From Perkinsus chesapeaki (Eukaryota; Perkinsozoa; Perkinsida; Perkinsidae), in the NCBI GenBank assembly GCA_013115145.1, contig JAAPAO010000014.1, positions 1-64,000 on the forward strand: a DNA stretch of 64,000 nt. The letters are read 5' to 3'. Position 1 is the first letter of the stretch, and the number at the start of each line of letters is the position of its first letter. Under the pieces are notes generated by a model. That model was given only the letters and a program-made list of their open reading frames with translations. It searched no databases and had not been told where the DNA came from. The position numbers were made by a program, and so were the translations under genes. Below, one piece after another: positions 10,673-23,021 of the stretch.

Positions 10673-11318
10673 TGATATCGACTCTGCACATAAATAGCTG
10701 CGAGCGGATCAGTAATCGTTCCTCAGTAAACTCCGTACGAAAGCCTATTCAACCTGGCTGGAGCCTTCCCGCTCCAACGGTTGAAATTCAACTCGATTCC
10801 GCAGGAACAATATTGATCGAGCAGTTTCCGTGAATTCAATTTCGTCACTATTGGAGCACGCATTGGTTTCCATGGCAAGCTCTTGTGACGCGTCTCTAGG
10901 ATAGAAAGTTGAGGGCTTCCCTTCTAAGGATGGGGTGAAATTTAGTGTGCCTACTTGTTCTGCATGTTAGCAACTCAACTCAACATCGTTACTTTCAAGA
11001 AGGATCGAATCGCAACGCAATCGCAGGCTTCATGTAGTATGCATAAAAGTCTCAGTTGTGTGCTCAAACTTAACTGAACAAACTGACACGATACTCGATA
11101 TCTCCTGATCACGACGTTGTGGGTATGGCCCGGAGTTAATGCGGCTTCGTACCTCTGAGTTTCAAGGCGAAAGCTATCTCGGAACAAACTGACGATTTGC
11201 TTTCCCTCATGAAGATCGGGCGTGGCTCTCGTTTCAGCGACACTGGTTCTTTAGGGCTCTCAGTGAGACCAAACTATGTTCAGTTAGCCTTGCTTTCTCA
11301 TCCGCGATAACCTATTGT
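10673..11318. other. Intergenic, no supported gene
   Basis: Divergent region between the minus-strand AsnB-PLOD fusion gene and the plus-strand subtilisin remnant. It probably holds the fusion gene's promoter. No motif recognised. Confidence 0.45.
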
Positions 11319-11564
11319 GTGTTACCTTATTGGCAGCTGAAGACTCTCATGCTCTCGATGGCGCTCCTCGGCAGTCCCAAACTGGGCCGCCGTAAAAAGC
11401 CTCTGGACTGTGCCTATAGGAAGCACACGTCTTACATGACGGCCATAAATCTTCGAAAAGCTTCGCGAAGACTAGCTAATACTCGAGCTTCAAAGCAAGA
11501 AGTCACCGTGGCACTCATCGACACTGGTGTGAATTGCGATCATCCCGACACTAGAATCTGTTGA
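11319..11564 (+). pseudogene. Truncated subtilisin-like protease remnant
   Basis: The frame resembles the N-terminal part of the intact subtilisin 1 kb downstream. YRKHTSYMTAIN corresponds to YNKQTKYLSAIK, and VALIDTGVNCDHPD, including the catalytic Asp segment, corresponds to VAVIDTGVNCDYPD. It stops seven codons after the DTG motif, and the sequence beyond the stop does not resemble the rest of the protease; no His or Ser motif follows. It is a partial duplicate or decayed tandem copy. Confidence 0.65.
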
Positions 11565-12331
11565 GCTGAAGGAGTTCCCATTGAGGGAGCCTGCAAGCGG
11601 ATCACGAATAAGTGCCTCCGAGCAGACGGCCTGTCCGGAATAGCAAACACGTCATGCTAAATTATGAGATTAAATATATCCGGAACACATGCGTTGAACG
11701 AACCTCCGAACACTTTAAATGGGGTTATGCTGACAGCATTGGTTATCCGGACCATTAGCAATGTACATTTCGGAACAACGAGTGAATGCATCGGCTTGTA
11801 GAAAGTCCATATGTGCTCACTTCGTAGAGCGTGGACCAGCGAGGAAAGAGGTTCCACAGAATGTGCGTGACGCGGGGTTCGCTCGGTCGGTGTTTTCCTC
11901 GTCTCCGCCGCGCGCCACCGTTTCTTAAATTCAAATCCTGATCATTAGGAGAATGCGAATGCAACAAGTCGCAGACACAACAGCCATCGGCTCACAAAGC
12001 TTGAGAAAAATCCAACGGTGGTTTCCAAGAGCGATACGCGGTTGGAGGCTCCCTGCACGCACGTTAGTGAGCGCCTTTTCAGAGAGTCTTCTACTCCTCG
12101 AGCTCAAGGCTGGTGACCAGTCGCTGGTATTGGACTTCCGATAGAGCCTGAAGCCTAGCTTCCTGACATGACTATTTATCTTTGAAATTATGTACAAACC
12201 TTTGACTAAGGAACAGCGGACTCAGCTCTCGGCATGTATAGCCAAGCGGCAAGCTAGCATAGCTTCCGCGTCTCCGAAGGAAGAACGCTACAACCCTCAC
12301 GAAGATACTTCGATCCCTGTCGGCCCTCCAG
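11565..12331. other. Intergenic region between subtilisin copies
   Basis: No convincing gene. A short open frame at 12190-12432 precedes and overlaps the start of the intact subtilisin in another frame; it could contain an upstream exon, but I cannot show this. Confidence 0.4.
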
Positions 12332-13324
12332 GTGAAAATGTGGCTGAACTTCTTCATTCTGCACGGCATCCTCCATATGCATTCGATGAGGGTACTTGTG
12401 GACGGCGTCGGTGTGCTTGGTTACCCGAATGATCCGATGTACAATAAACAAACTAAGTATCTTTCAGCTATCAAAATACCAGATGCTTGGCAGAGGTTAC
12501 AGAAGCCTAGAGTCAAGAGGAGCGAGGTTGGGGTGGCCGTGATCGACACTGGTGTGAATTGCGATTATCCTGACTTGGCTAAGAATTGCATCGAGGGTTA
12601 CAACGTCATCGACAATAATACAGATACACATGATAGGGAGCATCATGGGACTGAAGTCGCGGGGATTGTCGGAGCCGTCGTCAATAATAGTGTTGGTATC
12701 GCAGGGGTCATGGATCTGGTCAAGCTGATGCCAGTCTATAGCGGCGCTCGAGTAACAGGGCAATCTTTGATCAAGTCCGTGGACTATGTCATTCGTCACA
12801 AAGAAGAAAAGAATATCAAAATTATCTTAATGGCGGTTTCGTCGTCGACTCTTGATAAGCTCCTTAATTCAAAGATAAAGGAAGCAACAAATGCTGGTAT
12901 CCTGGTTGTGGTCACAGCCGGCAATGAGAGGAAGAACATTACCAAAGACAAGCGCTATCCATGCGCTCTGACTATACATCTGGACGGTGTGGTATGCGTC
13001 ACTGCAACGCAGGGAACAAAGATGCAGTTGGAAATTGCTAGCAACGTTGGAACTTATGTGGATATCGCTGCACCAGGTGCTGATATATGGACTACTTCTA
13101 CAGATACTCCATATAAAAAGGTTAGCGGAACGTCAGCAGCTGCTCCTATTATAGCTGGTGTGGCCGCCATGCTCTACAGCCTTGCTCCTCGCCTCAGCCC
13201 CGGTGACGTGAAGAAAATACTCAAGGATACCAGCAAGCCCGGTGTCAAAGATCGCTTCGGTGAAAAAAAGCTCAGACTAGGACGGGTAGATGCAGACAAG
13301 GCCGTGGCTAAGCTCATACCATGA
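12332..13324 (+). CDS. Subtilisin-like serine protease (S8 family, perkinsin-like)
   Basis: A 330-residue single frame with a full S8 catalytic set: Asp72 in VIDTGVN, His105 in HHGTEVAG, oxyanion Asn198 in VTAGN and Ser268 in SGTSAAAP. The short hydrophobic N terminus (MKMWLNFFILHGILHMHS) reads as a signal peptide, so the product is probably secreted. The usual subtilisin N-terminal segment follows (YPNDPMYNKQ, then DAW). A recognisable inhibitory propeptide is absent: only about 15 residues separate the putative signal from the mature-domain start. It may lie in an unseen upstream exon, or the enzyme may be a short form. In Perkinsus such subtilisins are secreted proteases linked to host interaction; that role here is inference. 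A broken paralogue lies just upstream. Confidence 0.88.
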   Translation: MKMWLNFFILHGILHMHSMRVLVDGVGVLGYPNDPMYNKQTKYLSAIKIPDAWQRLQKPRVKRSEVGVAVIDTGVNCDYPDLAKNCIEGYNVIDNNTDTHDREHHGTEVAGIVGAVVNNSVGIAGVMDLVKLMPVYSGARVTGQSLIKSVDYVIRHKEEKNIKIILMAVSSSTLDKLLNSKIKEATNAGILVVVTAGNERKNITKDKRYPCALTIHLDGVVCVTATQGTKMQLEIASNVGTYVDIAAPGADIWTTSTDTPYKKVSGTSAAAPIIAGVAAMLYSLAPRLSPGDVKKILKDTSKPGVKDRFGEKKLRLGRVDADKAVAKLIP

Positions 13325-14365
13325 CCCAGGAAGACTAGATAAATATATTATCAATAACTTAGGCTGAAGTCTTGAGGTAGATTCGTCATTTGAGTTTGCG
13401 TTCTCAAGTGTCAATAGCCAATGGGCCCTTCCCCGGGAAGGCTTGCCGACATTGACCTATATAAACCATGATAAACCATATTCGCCGTGTCTTCCGCTTT
13501 TTGGACAAGCGGTTCCAAGCAGAACATATTTGCTAATAGCAGAGCCGCCGAATGCCGACGGGCGGCCAGTGGTGGTAGCGTCAGGAGTGAGAAGGATCTT
13601 TCAGAGGTAGGATGCGGAGGCTGTCCAGTCTCTGGACACCAGAAATCTGACCCAAGTAAAGTGGTACTAAGCCAGAACCAGGACTGACCTCCTCGTGTAT
13701 GACCGCCATATGATGACGTTTACGAACGAGGGACTAAAAGTTCGTTGTATGATTAATGAACAAGCACCGTAAAACCTACTCACAGTGGAACCGGGAAGAA
13801 GGGCCGCGTCGGGCTCCCTCTGCGTGTTAGGGTTGATTTATGAGCACACCAAGTGAGGCAGATAGCTGAGGTCGAAATATTTATAAAGGAATATATGAAA
13901 TATGGTAAGAAGTTGGAGTTGGTATAAAGAAGAAGTGTTGAAATAACAATCGGCCATAAGATTGAAGCTGAAAACGCTGGCGTAGATCAGTTACCGTGAG
14001 TTTTAACGTGTACATATATGGGCTCCACTTATGCGGCAATCGCGCACAATTGAACGATATTGTTATACTCCATGGATCAGTTTGACGATGGGCGGTGGGA
14101 TGCACCTTACCGTTGCCAAGCCCGCCATGGTACTAAAAGATCTATCAGCACACGTTATACATAACGTGCACAGGTTAAAAGATACGTGTTCGCCTATTCA
14201 GCAGACACTGCAAATTGATCAAACTCCGGCTATCGACTTGTTGGTAGAAACATTTCGAGGTAGTTATTCACCATGGGAGCCAACCTCCTTTAACCGGGAT
14301 AGAACTCTCCTCTTCAGAAACTGTCTCGCGGTAACTGAAAAAAACACTACGGGAGCTACTCCGGC
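13325..14365. other. Intergenic, no supported gene
   Basis: Convergent region between the plus-strand subtilisin and the 3' end of the minus-strand multi-exon gene. It contains the palindrome CCTTCCC-C-GGGAAGG at 13427-13441. The plus-strand frame at 14031-14480 overlaps the antisense last exon and looks like a shadow. Confidence 0.45.
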
Positions 14366-17300
14366 TCAACGGCAGGTGGTTTCTGACCATTTCAGACCCT
14401 TAGCTGCCTCGACGGCTTCCGACACTCTCGATAATATAGCATCCACTTGCTCTCGTTCCTGTTTACCAGGGGCGTCCTAAAACAGGATAAAGTCGAAGAA
14501 ATATGAGCTAATTGTTCCCAACCGACCGAGTGCTCGCCTCCTTCTGCATATAATTGAAACTCCATAATGTCTTGCAGTGTTGGCTCGAGCGTGGCCACGA
14601 ACGAAAAATTCGAATCGATGTCGCCCGAGCCGGACGCTACCACACCTGATGCGTCTTGCAGGATGCTGCTAATCTGAAGGAGGCGCTTAAAGTACCAAAT
14701 ACGACATCTGATGCCAAACTACTGCTTCGAAGTTACGCTTGATCGGGTCGATGAAATTACTTGTCAAAGCTTGTCGTACTCGACCAAACCAAAGGGAATA
14801 GAGCGCTCGGAGAAACCTGGCAAACCGTGGGGAGTGCAAAGCTGCCAAGGACAGAATCATTTACTTTTCGACTGCAGACCGCTCTAACGAGTACACCTTA
14901 TTCCCACGATTGAACAACGACGGATTTTTAGTCATATGGACTTCCCTAAAATGACCGAGCAATCGCTAACTGTGACCGTCCAGTAAGAGCCGCTCACTGC
15001 CTTGCAGTAGCCAGTATCAGTTCCTTCAGTTTCCCCTCTTCCAAGTAGCACGGATGGCAGTCATCATCCAACTGGCCGTATACGGCAGAGAAGGTAGCGC
15101 TCACTCGGCGCCGTGTTATGGCATTGGCTCTAGATTTTCGGAGGAAATGTTGGACAGTTCGGTACCACTTCTCCAAGGCCTCTAGAGTAGATTGATACGC
15201 CTGTGTTCGGGATGAGTTGTACCTAGGCCAAGGCTAACTTCGAAACTCGAGGTCGAGCAGCTTACTGATCATTCCACTCTTTCAGCGCGCCCTCTGAAGT
15301 GTTTCGCAAGAACTCTAATACAGGCTGATTCGATACATCTTCGAACGTTACCGAGTCCTGAAGGAAACGTACGGAACTGCAATGCATACGCCATTCAAAT
15401 GGGCGCATGTTGCGAGCTATCGGGCAACAGCTGGCCAGGTCACCTCCGACGGCATGGTTGTCTCTAACCTCGTTGTGCAGCACTCATCCTCCCCGGGTAG
15501 CTCCGTAGTAGCAGATACGATTTTCTAAAAGATACAACTGGCAAGGACAGCTCCTACTCGGGGAACGGCTTACACTCTCCACGTCCGCTAAAAACGTTAC
15601 AAAGACAGCGCGGAGCTCGGATGTTCTATCAGAGATGAGAGACTGCTGATCGCAAGGCCCTGTTAATGCTTTCACTTCCGCCATATAATCTCGAATCTGA
15701 GCCCATCTGTCAGCTAGCAGACACGTCATAGCAAAGGTTACCATTGCTTTAAGTTGGAGCAGCGCCAGGTCGATGCTCCGTGGTAGCATAGACGTCCAGG
15801 CTCTGCCGAGGATACATGGGGACACGGAATCTGACAAGTGGGCAACGATAGGAAAGGATCCACTTCCAACTAGAAGACGAAGACTAGCAGGTAGAGAACA
15901 GAGTCATACTATACTTCAGGGGGTAACTCCATGAGGACCGCGAGAATTGTTACCAAAATGAATTTACAATTACGCAAGAACGCATCTTGTAGCAGCGCTG
16001 TAAGCCCTTTTTGATTCCTTTAACTAGAGCAGATTTGGTGGCGACCGCCGATCTGTGCATTCTATCTCTCTTGTTAGCGAAGCAAGCCTGGGAAATGAAA
16101 ATTCAGAGTACCGATTGGCAGTAAGAGAGCTGGCCTGGAGCACGGCGTCAAACACGATTCTGTTCGGGCTTATCCCACTTCAACTTACTTTTAATTTGCC
16201 CCATTTCAACTAAAGCCTTCATTTCTCTATCCCAAGCCTTGACAGTCATGTTTCTCAGCGAGGCAGCAGCCGGCCAATGCACTCCGTAGAGCAATGAACA
16301 TATCTAACAGCGCTGGCAGAAATGGCCAACCTCCCCAACGGAGTAATCCCACTTCTGCAAACCAAGGCTGTTCTTGCAGGGACGCCATAATGGTGCTTGT
16401 TATAGGACTGTTCGACTTCTTTCCGAATAGGGAGTGCATCTTCCATTTACCGTATCTGTCCGGGGAGCAGTTGTTGGCCCCGCGAGGAAAATGTACATTT
16501 CTCACATGCCCAAAACGCCAAGTCGACTAGCTGCAGCCAGACAGCTTTCCCTTTGCTCGCCCGTGTAGGTGTCATTGTGTAAGAGACCGGTGAACGCTTC
16601 CTGGAGTGAAAACCTGAAGGACCAAGTCGGGGTCCAAGTTCGACACGGGCGTGTGAGCTGCATGCAACAGACGAGGTAAGAGGCGAAGTTTAGGGAATGT
16701 TCAAATGCTTTCATGAACGTCGAGTAGGCTGATACCGTATCAGTGATACGTAATAAAAATACAAGTACATAATGTACATTTTTGAAACCCATTACCAATA
16801 AACTATTACTTACCTTATTGCACTGACAAACGAGCGACGTCCTGCCTCGGGTAACGAGTATCCAGGAAGTTTGTCTATGCAGTTTCCAACTATCCACAAG
16901 TTCTCCGCCGTCAGACAGCCATCTGCCTGTAGGGCCTTCAGCAGCAACAACAAGGAGGGGAAGTCAGAGGCACTTGGCCGTTTAGAGGCATCAACGACCA
17001 GTACCTGGCAATACCTCCAACCGACTAAGATACGCTCAGCGAAGCACCATTCCGTCAGATTGCTTCGCCTGCGTTCGGAGCATCTGCGATATTAAACTGT
17101 TATCATATAGCTTCCCATCTGGCGATACAGAGTCCACTAAGATGAGCTCGCCGAGCTGATCAGTATCCGCGTCGCCTAACGGTAGCAAAATGCACTTCAC
17201 CGTTAAAAGGAATTCTCCTACTGTTCGTTATTGAATTACCGAAATCTGTGTGAATGGTGAGAGCCATTTCTGGATGGGCCAAGAGCAGCCTGTAGTGTTC

Positions 17301-19153
17301 ATCAGATATAATGCCTTGTTTCATACCGCTCCACACTATATTATTCATGCGTTTCAGCAACTCGTTTACACCGTCTACCTAAAAGGCAGCGGGAGATCAT
17401 TTAACTTATATCGGGAGTTTTGTGGAGGAAAAGCTTATCTACATCTTTCAAGAGGAAATGCATAGGAGTGAGGTTGCCAATGGTAGTAGCTATTTTACTC
17501 AAGACCGTTTGGTGCATATGGTTCCTTGATTTGGTTTTACTCAACATTCTCGGTTACTGAATCTTCGAGATGGGTTGAATATCACAACATATTCAACAAT
17601 TCAAGGTTGGAAAAGTGCTCTAGCGACAATCAGTAATTGTGCCCACTTCCCAGTAGGAAGATGGTCAGACGCCTACCCCTTCAGCCGAACAGGGTAAAGC
17701 AGTGCTTTGAGTCGGGCAAGCGTCGTCTGCCCCAAGCCTTGGTGTGAGGGATGTCTCCCATTCTTGCAGGAGTTCATTCAACTGCAGTGGCATAGTTAGC
17801 CGAGGGAAGGCAGTGGAAGGGGAATGGTGCCACTCGGTAGTTACTAATAATAGATTGCCTGACAACCGAAGGGTCCACTGACATACACGCAGTTCTAGCA
17901 GCGTCTCCTCGCAAGGGGAAGTTGGCCATCGCTGCGACAAGACTGGTCCGTCCAGCGTAACAGGGCCCGAAGAAAAACAGTCTCGCCTGAGCAGTTCCCT
18001 GCTGACATTGAACTACGAGCCGAGCCTACCTTTAGATTGTCAAGTCGATTGGACAACTTCCGAAGCTCTAGGACATTCTCGCGCGCAATATTAAAGTTTC
18101 TCAAGGATGTGAAGCTACTCTGGTGAAAATAGTTGTCAATGCACACGGACCTGAACAAGTGTCTACGAATGTCACCGAGAAATCCCACGGCTTACGCGAC
18201 TTCCATGGCATCCACCGCTGCGGCGGTGAGCCTCTGGACGACCTCTTTCCCAGATAGTTGCTCATCAGTCACCTCATCCGTCATCCCTATCACCATTTCA
18301 TTTGCTTGCTCACAAGTAGGTGTCTTACTCGACACTGACACAACATTGATGCTCATAATGCCGCCACCAGCACTGAGGGATCGATGAGCTCTCACCGCCG
18401 TCTGTTGTCTCTTCGGCAGCTTTAGTGTCATCAGCGACGGCAGCACTCGTCACAGCTCGCCCAACCGCTGATTCAGTAGTAAACGATTTCCGCTGCTCTT
18501 CGTTCATCAATCTCATTAAGTCGTCGATGAACTGCCTATTTGCAAGGACGGAATCTACTGGCTGGAAGATGTCGTCCCACACAAGACTTTCTTGGCCGCC
18601 TTTCCACAGCCGTGAGAGCAGACTACTAAAAACCTAACAAGAGTTTCTCGAGAAATACGGCCGTTCTGGTCTACTTGTGCCGGCCCTGGGCCAGACGAGC
18701 GCTTGCTTGGAGTCACCCGCCACAATGCCAGTCTACAGGGCATCTTAACCTTAGTGAAGCCCAGCAGCCAAATACCCGACTGAGATACTATTGCAACACA
18801 CTCTAATATCTGCACAACTACATCACAGCCTACACAGGTGCTACGGAGCTACGCACCTGCCGGCCACTACTAGGCGAGCTCTCGAGGATCCTCAGCATGA
18901 AGTCCCATGCTGCCACCACAGACGCTTCTTCTACTGTGTCCAGAACCTGACCACGCACCAGTGATGTGATGCTCCGCTCCAACAACTCAAGTGAGCTCAC
19001 TTTAGGGTCTCGGCCGGCATCCAGTATGCCGACACGCAAGGATTTCCAAAGAGATCGACCCTCATTCTCAAACCTTCGGGCATCCCACTGTGCAGCCCCG
19101 ATAACAGACGGCATGCACTCTAGCAATCGACGACCACGTTCAATCGGTGGCAT
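14366..19153 (-). CDS. Large multi-exon protein of unknown family with Walker-A-like loop
   Basis: A series of minus-strand exons joined by short GT-AG introns keeps phase over at least several joins. Near 19150-18840 the helical N-terminal exon starts MPPIERGRRLLECMPSVIGA. Near 18600-18400 there is VWDDIFQPVDSVLANRQF. A join near 18010 reads into ARLFFFGPCYAGRTSLVAAM, which has the shape of a nucleotide-binding P-loop (GxxxxGRT, with Arg in place of Lys). Further exons lie near 17350 (NELLKRMNNIVWSGMKQGII), 17000 (SDFPSLLLLLKALQADGCLT), 15800-15270 and 14600. The last exon starts DAPGKQEREQVDAILSRVSE and stops at 14366. The product appears alpha-helical with a possible P-loop, vaguely like Roc/COR proteins, but I cannot assign it. 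It could also be two genes. It ends 170 bp from the WDR13-like gene on the same strand. Confidence 0.4.
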
Positions 19154-19321
19154 TCAAAGGCGATCTCCAGGGGCCGTAAATTAACAGTGGCCAACCCAAA
19201 ACAGCAGAGGGAGAATTGAGAAGCAGTGATGACGGTGCGCAGAATCATCGTCATCGTTACTGTCATCGTACACAGTGCACAAAAGTGTGAGAATGGCACA
19301 CTTGTTATTGGCTTTTCATCA

Positions 19322-22125
19322 TCACCGACTGCCATGATGAGAAGTAGTTGAATGGGAGGACGAAGACGCTCCAGCAGAGGATTCCAAATGGGAGAAGTCC
19401 ACCCGCCGCCATAAAACTATCTTCCCTAGAGAATCGGCGCTGGCCAGGAGAGTGTCCTAAAAACAGCCACATACATCACTTCAAGTGCTGTATCCATATT
19501 GCTCTCAACGCTAGACTATCAGAACCGAACACACGCTGCTTGAAGGCACAAAAGAGACGCCGACGACAACTCACTTGTTGGTTGGTCGCTACAGCCACCA
19601 CTGGTACTGTATGATGATGCAAGATACTCATACGATAGTTGCCTGTCTTCCCCAATGAATAGATATAAACCCCTTTATCCTCGGACCCAGATATACAGTA
19701 GCCCATCTCACTAGGAGAATAGCAGTTTTTGATGGGCAACAACGAGTGCGCCACACGAAGACGGTGACGCACTGTTAAATTGGTTAACACTCCGGGCGGT
19801 GGGCCTGAGAAAGTCCGACACTCCTATCGAGCCGACTCCGGTTTTCCTCTTCACCATATGTGCAGTCGATAACATTGACGTTAGAGTCGCTGGTGTTCAC
19901 CAACAGCATCGGTGGATTCCCATGTGCTGCCGACACAAAAGTGATGCAAGTGATGCCAGCTCTTGACAACTGGAACTTGAACTTGAACTTCAAATTCGCG
20001 CTGAACACCAATTTAGTCCAAAGCCCCGATAAGCAGCAGCAGCACAAGCTCACCTGTCGCTGGCCTCCAACACGTGAATTGCACCGTTCTTCGTGCCAGC
20101 CAGGAGGAACAGGCCGGTATCGTCAAATCGCAGGCAACGCACCTCGGTCTCGACCTTCAACTTTTGCAACACCAACCCATTCTGCACGTTAACCTATCAG
20201 CAGCGCCGTAAGCACCAAGTGCGACGGTGATATCCCCACCAATCTCAGAACAGCATTAGAGTTGGCTGCCACGAATACTTGAGGATTGAATGGAAGGAAG
20301 CACGCTACTGGCACCGGAGAGCTATCGGTGAATACCTAATGTAGACAATTTCGTGGCGAGTGACGCACTTCCGGACCTTGAGCATCTCCCCAGTATCCAC
20401 CATCCAGAAACGCACCGATTTATCGATGCTAGTGGTGACAATGGTGTCCTCCAGTAGATTGAAAAACATAGATGTTATAGCCCTACTGTGACCAACCTGA
20501 ACACACTAATTATCGAAACAACAATAAAGAAGAAAATACTAATGAGATGTTGATGGTAATGCAATGTAAAAGCGAGGAACCAGCAACAGTAATAAGAGTA
20601 TAACGGCAGAGCTTCGCTCCGCTAAGTAATGAACTATAAATCACACCGGCAGCAGCAATAACAGCATTATGCCAACTACCAGATTTACTTTATACAACAC
20701 ATAGATTACAAATTAATGCTGCTTACCAGCCTAGAGTGGAGAACGACCTTAGCTCCAGGAGCCTCTTGTCTCTCCCCAGAAGCATCATCATTAGGGAAGT
20801 CAGAGGGATCCAGACGAGCCAGCTCCATCTCAGTGCGGTAGCAACGATAAATAACAACGGTACCTTAAAACCGGTGTTGTCAAAATGAACAGGGAACACC
20901 TAGTAGTGTTGAGCCGTCTCTGAGCGACGGGGGAGACGTTGCCGAGCATTCTCATAGTCATCATCAGTAGTATCGTAATCGAACAGGCCGTCATAATGTG
21001 GGCGTCTATCTAATCTGCTCCTACCATCCTTAGAGGCAGCTGCCAGAAGGATGTGTGATCGATGAAGCTTCTCCTGCCCGAACGCGATGCAAGTGACAGC
21101 CGTCTCCGAATCCTGAATATGACATACACGTCACGGACAGCTTTAAATTCCCTTCGAACAACCAAGGTAGACATCACAAAAACCAACACAACCAAAGAAT
21201 GCATTAGTTTACACTGGCGCCGCCTATCATGTAGATGGTGAGTAGCATGCACCTCTACCTGTATCTCTTGAACTGGTCTAACATCGGCAACCGGTGGATC
21301 CTTGTTAGGACTGCCACGCTCCTTCATCGCCCTATTGCCACGCAACGATGGTTTGAGTACTCCCCCAGCACGATGGGCTTTATTATCTAACAACAGTCAA
21401 TTAACAACTCATAGGCCTACTTGCTACAGTGGAACACAAAGAACTTGTTTACGAATAAGAGGAACCAGGAAGTGAAGTGCTGCGATACGTTGTCAATAAA
21501 TGACAAATAGCACTGCTGCCGAATGGCTTAGCGCTGTGCGCGATACTGCAAGGAGTGTGTACGTTAAATATACAGAAGAACAGACAACAGCAATTTCTAT
21601 TGAAAGAAGTAAGGCCTCCATCCAGCCTTTATAACATCCATGGGATTTAAGCGCCATCTAGTAGATGAGGTTGATCCTGATCCACAGGAAAGCAGCGTAA
21701 CTCCCAACGAGCATTTCTGCGCTTCAGCGGACGAGAGCAGCAGCAGCAGCAGCGTTGGTGAGATGCCTTACCAGATCCCTTGAACCATCCCTTGAACGTC
21801 TCCAATGCTCCACTCAATGTGTGGGAGCTGGCATGGGAATCAGCACGAAGTGCGCGACTTGATGGGGTTGCAGCAGACACCGATGAAACCTATAAAAGCA
21901 AACATAAAGCTACCCAAGTCCAACAAGGGGCCTACCGCAGTATCCTTGCGGCTTGGTGGCTGTTGCTGTTGTGGTAAGGCAGTAGCTGCTACTGCTGCAC
22001 GATGAGCATCTAGGTCGCTGAGTACCAGCCGTACCTATATCGATGGATGAAAACTTCGCCCACATACCGAGGTAACCGAACTCTCCGTGATTTTCAGTGT
22101 GAAGTTTCCAGGAGCCTATACGCAA
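19322..22125 (-). CDS. WDR13: WD40 protein resembling WDR13, multi-exon
   Basis: Exons follow the order of animal WDR13: TAVTCIAFGQEKLHRSHILL then AAASKDG (near 21060); a segment with MELARLDPSDFPNDD (near 20800); AITSMFFNLLEDTIVTTSID (near 20460); PVPVACFLPFNPQVFVAANS (near 20300); VRCLRFDDTGLFLLAGTKNG (near 20110); AGITCITFVSAAHGNPPMLL (19961 downward); GYCISGSEDKGVYIYSL (near 19700); and the last blade DTLLASADSLGKIVLWRR with its stop at 19322. Donor/acceptor pairs agree in phase, for example introns 19457-19574 and 19962-20053. The last-blade sequence LLASADSLGKIVLW corresponds to LLASSDASGMVIVW of WDR13. WDR13 is a nuclear propeller protein with a scaffolding role. The N-terminal exons above about 21390 are uncertain and could belong to another small gene. 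Confidence 0.7.
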
Positions 22126-22514
22126 CTACATTGCGGATGTGCACTGTAGATTCTACAATTTTAGGCATCTGTTGAAATCAGTATTTTTGTGATCTCAAAA
22201 GATCGGGCTCTTGAAGGTCGCTGCCCGACAACGGGCCTCAAGAGCACATGCTCAGTGGTTGTCGGATCAGCGCTACCGACAAAACCACCTTGGCCGGAGC
22301 AAGTCATGGAAGGGTGTCAGAGCAGATAATTGAGTGCAATCCCCAACTGTTCCTTCGAGCTCTACTCAAGCATAAACACTCTGCGGAACTCGAGTATTGG
22401 CGATCGCAGGTTTCGCCTGACCATCATCTATCCTCTAACCGAGTTGGTCCCAATTTTATAGTCACGTTCGTCGTTCCGAACGACTTGAAGTCACCACTAC
22501 TACTTAAGGAAAGA

Positions 22515-22625
22515 GGATTGACTAGTCGCCCGCGGGCATAGACCGTATGAACCAAATATTTGCATAATTTTATCGCGATAAAATTATGCTTCGAAAGCAG
22601 GCTCTATGCCAGGAGCGACTATTTT
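22515..22625. repeat. Long imperfect inverted repeat with perfect 28-bp palindromic core
   Basis: The core at 22562-22589 has arms GCATAATTTTATCG and its exact reverse complement, with no spacer. Further out, TAGTCGC (left) pairs with GCGACTA (right) and GGCATAGA pairs with TCTATGCC, although the intervening bases differ. The whole could fold as one long hairpin, like a small palindromic transposable element or its footprint. No coding frame is present. Confidence 0.6.
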
Positions 22626-22994
22626 CTTAAAGTGAAAGGCGTCTCAATGGCAAGCAACAGCCGAATGACCCAACCGAGTAAGATATTCTAATAACTACCA
22701 AGCCATCAGCCCCATCGGTCATTGAAATGACTATAGCTTGGAGAGATCCTAGGTTCGTTTAAATTGGATCAAAATTGATGGCCTCAAGACTGTATGTCCA
22801 GTCGTCAACAGCGAAGCATTTGAGTACACCGTAGTTGCGAGAGACGATTCACCCTATCGACGCCTTGTTGATATATGCACAATATAGATCATCTATAATA
22901 GATGACTGTGGGAAGGTCATACTGCGACGACGATAGTTGAATGTGTTGACAGGTCATACTTGACAAATTCTGAAACCAACTCTGAACATTACGG

Positions 22995-23021
22995 CTTAGC
23001 GACCAGGTCCTGGTCACTAAG
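22995..23021. repeat. 27-nt near-perfect hairpin
   Basis: CTTAGCGACCAGG, a single T, then CCTGGTCACTAAG: 12 of 13 stem positions pair around a 1-nt centre. It lies in the intergenic stretch just past the 3' end of the myosin gene. Confidence 0.55.

Noticed and set aside
12190-12432. Frame overlapping the subtilisin start as a possible propeptide exon
   Set aside because: No propeptide-like sequence and no in-phase splice that preserves the subtilisin N terminus could be shown.
14031-14480. Plus-strand frame of 149 codons
   Set aside because: It overlaps, antisense, the last exons of the minus-strand gene ending at 14366, which keep phase across a splice; no family resemblance.
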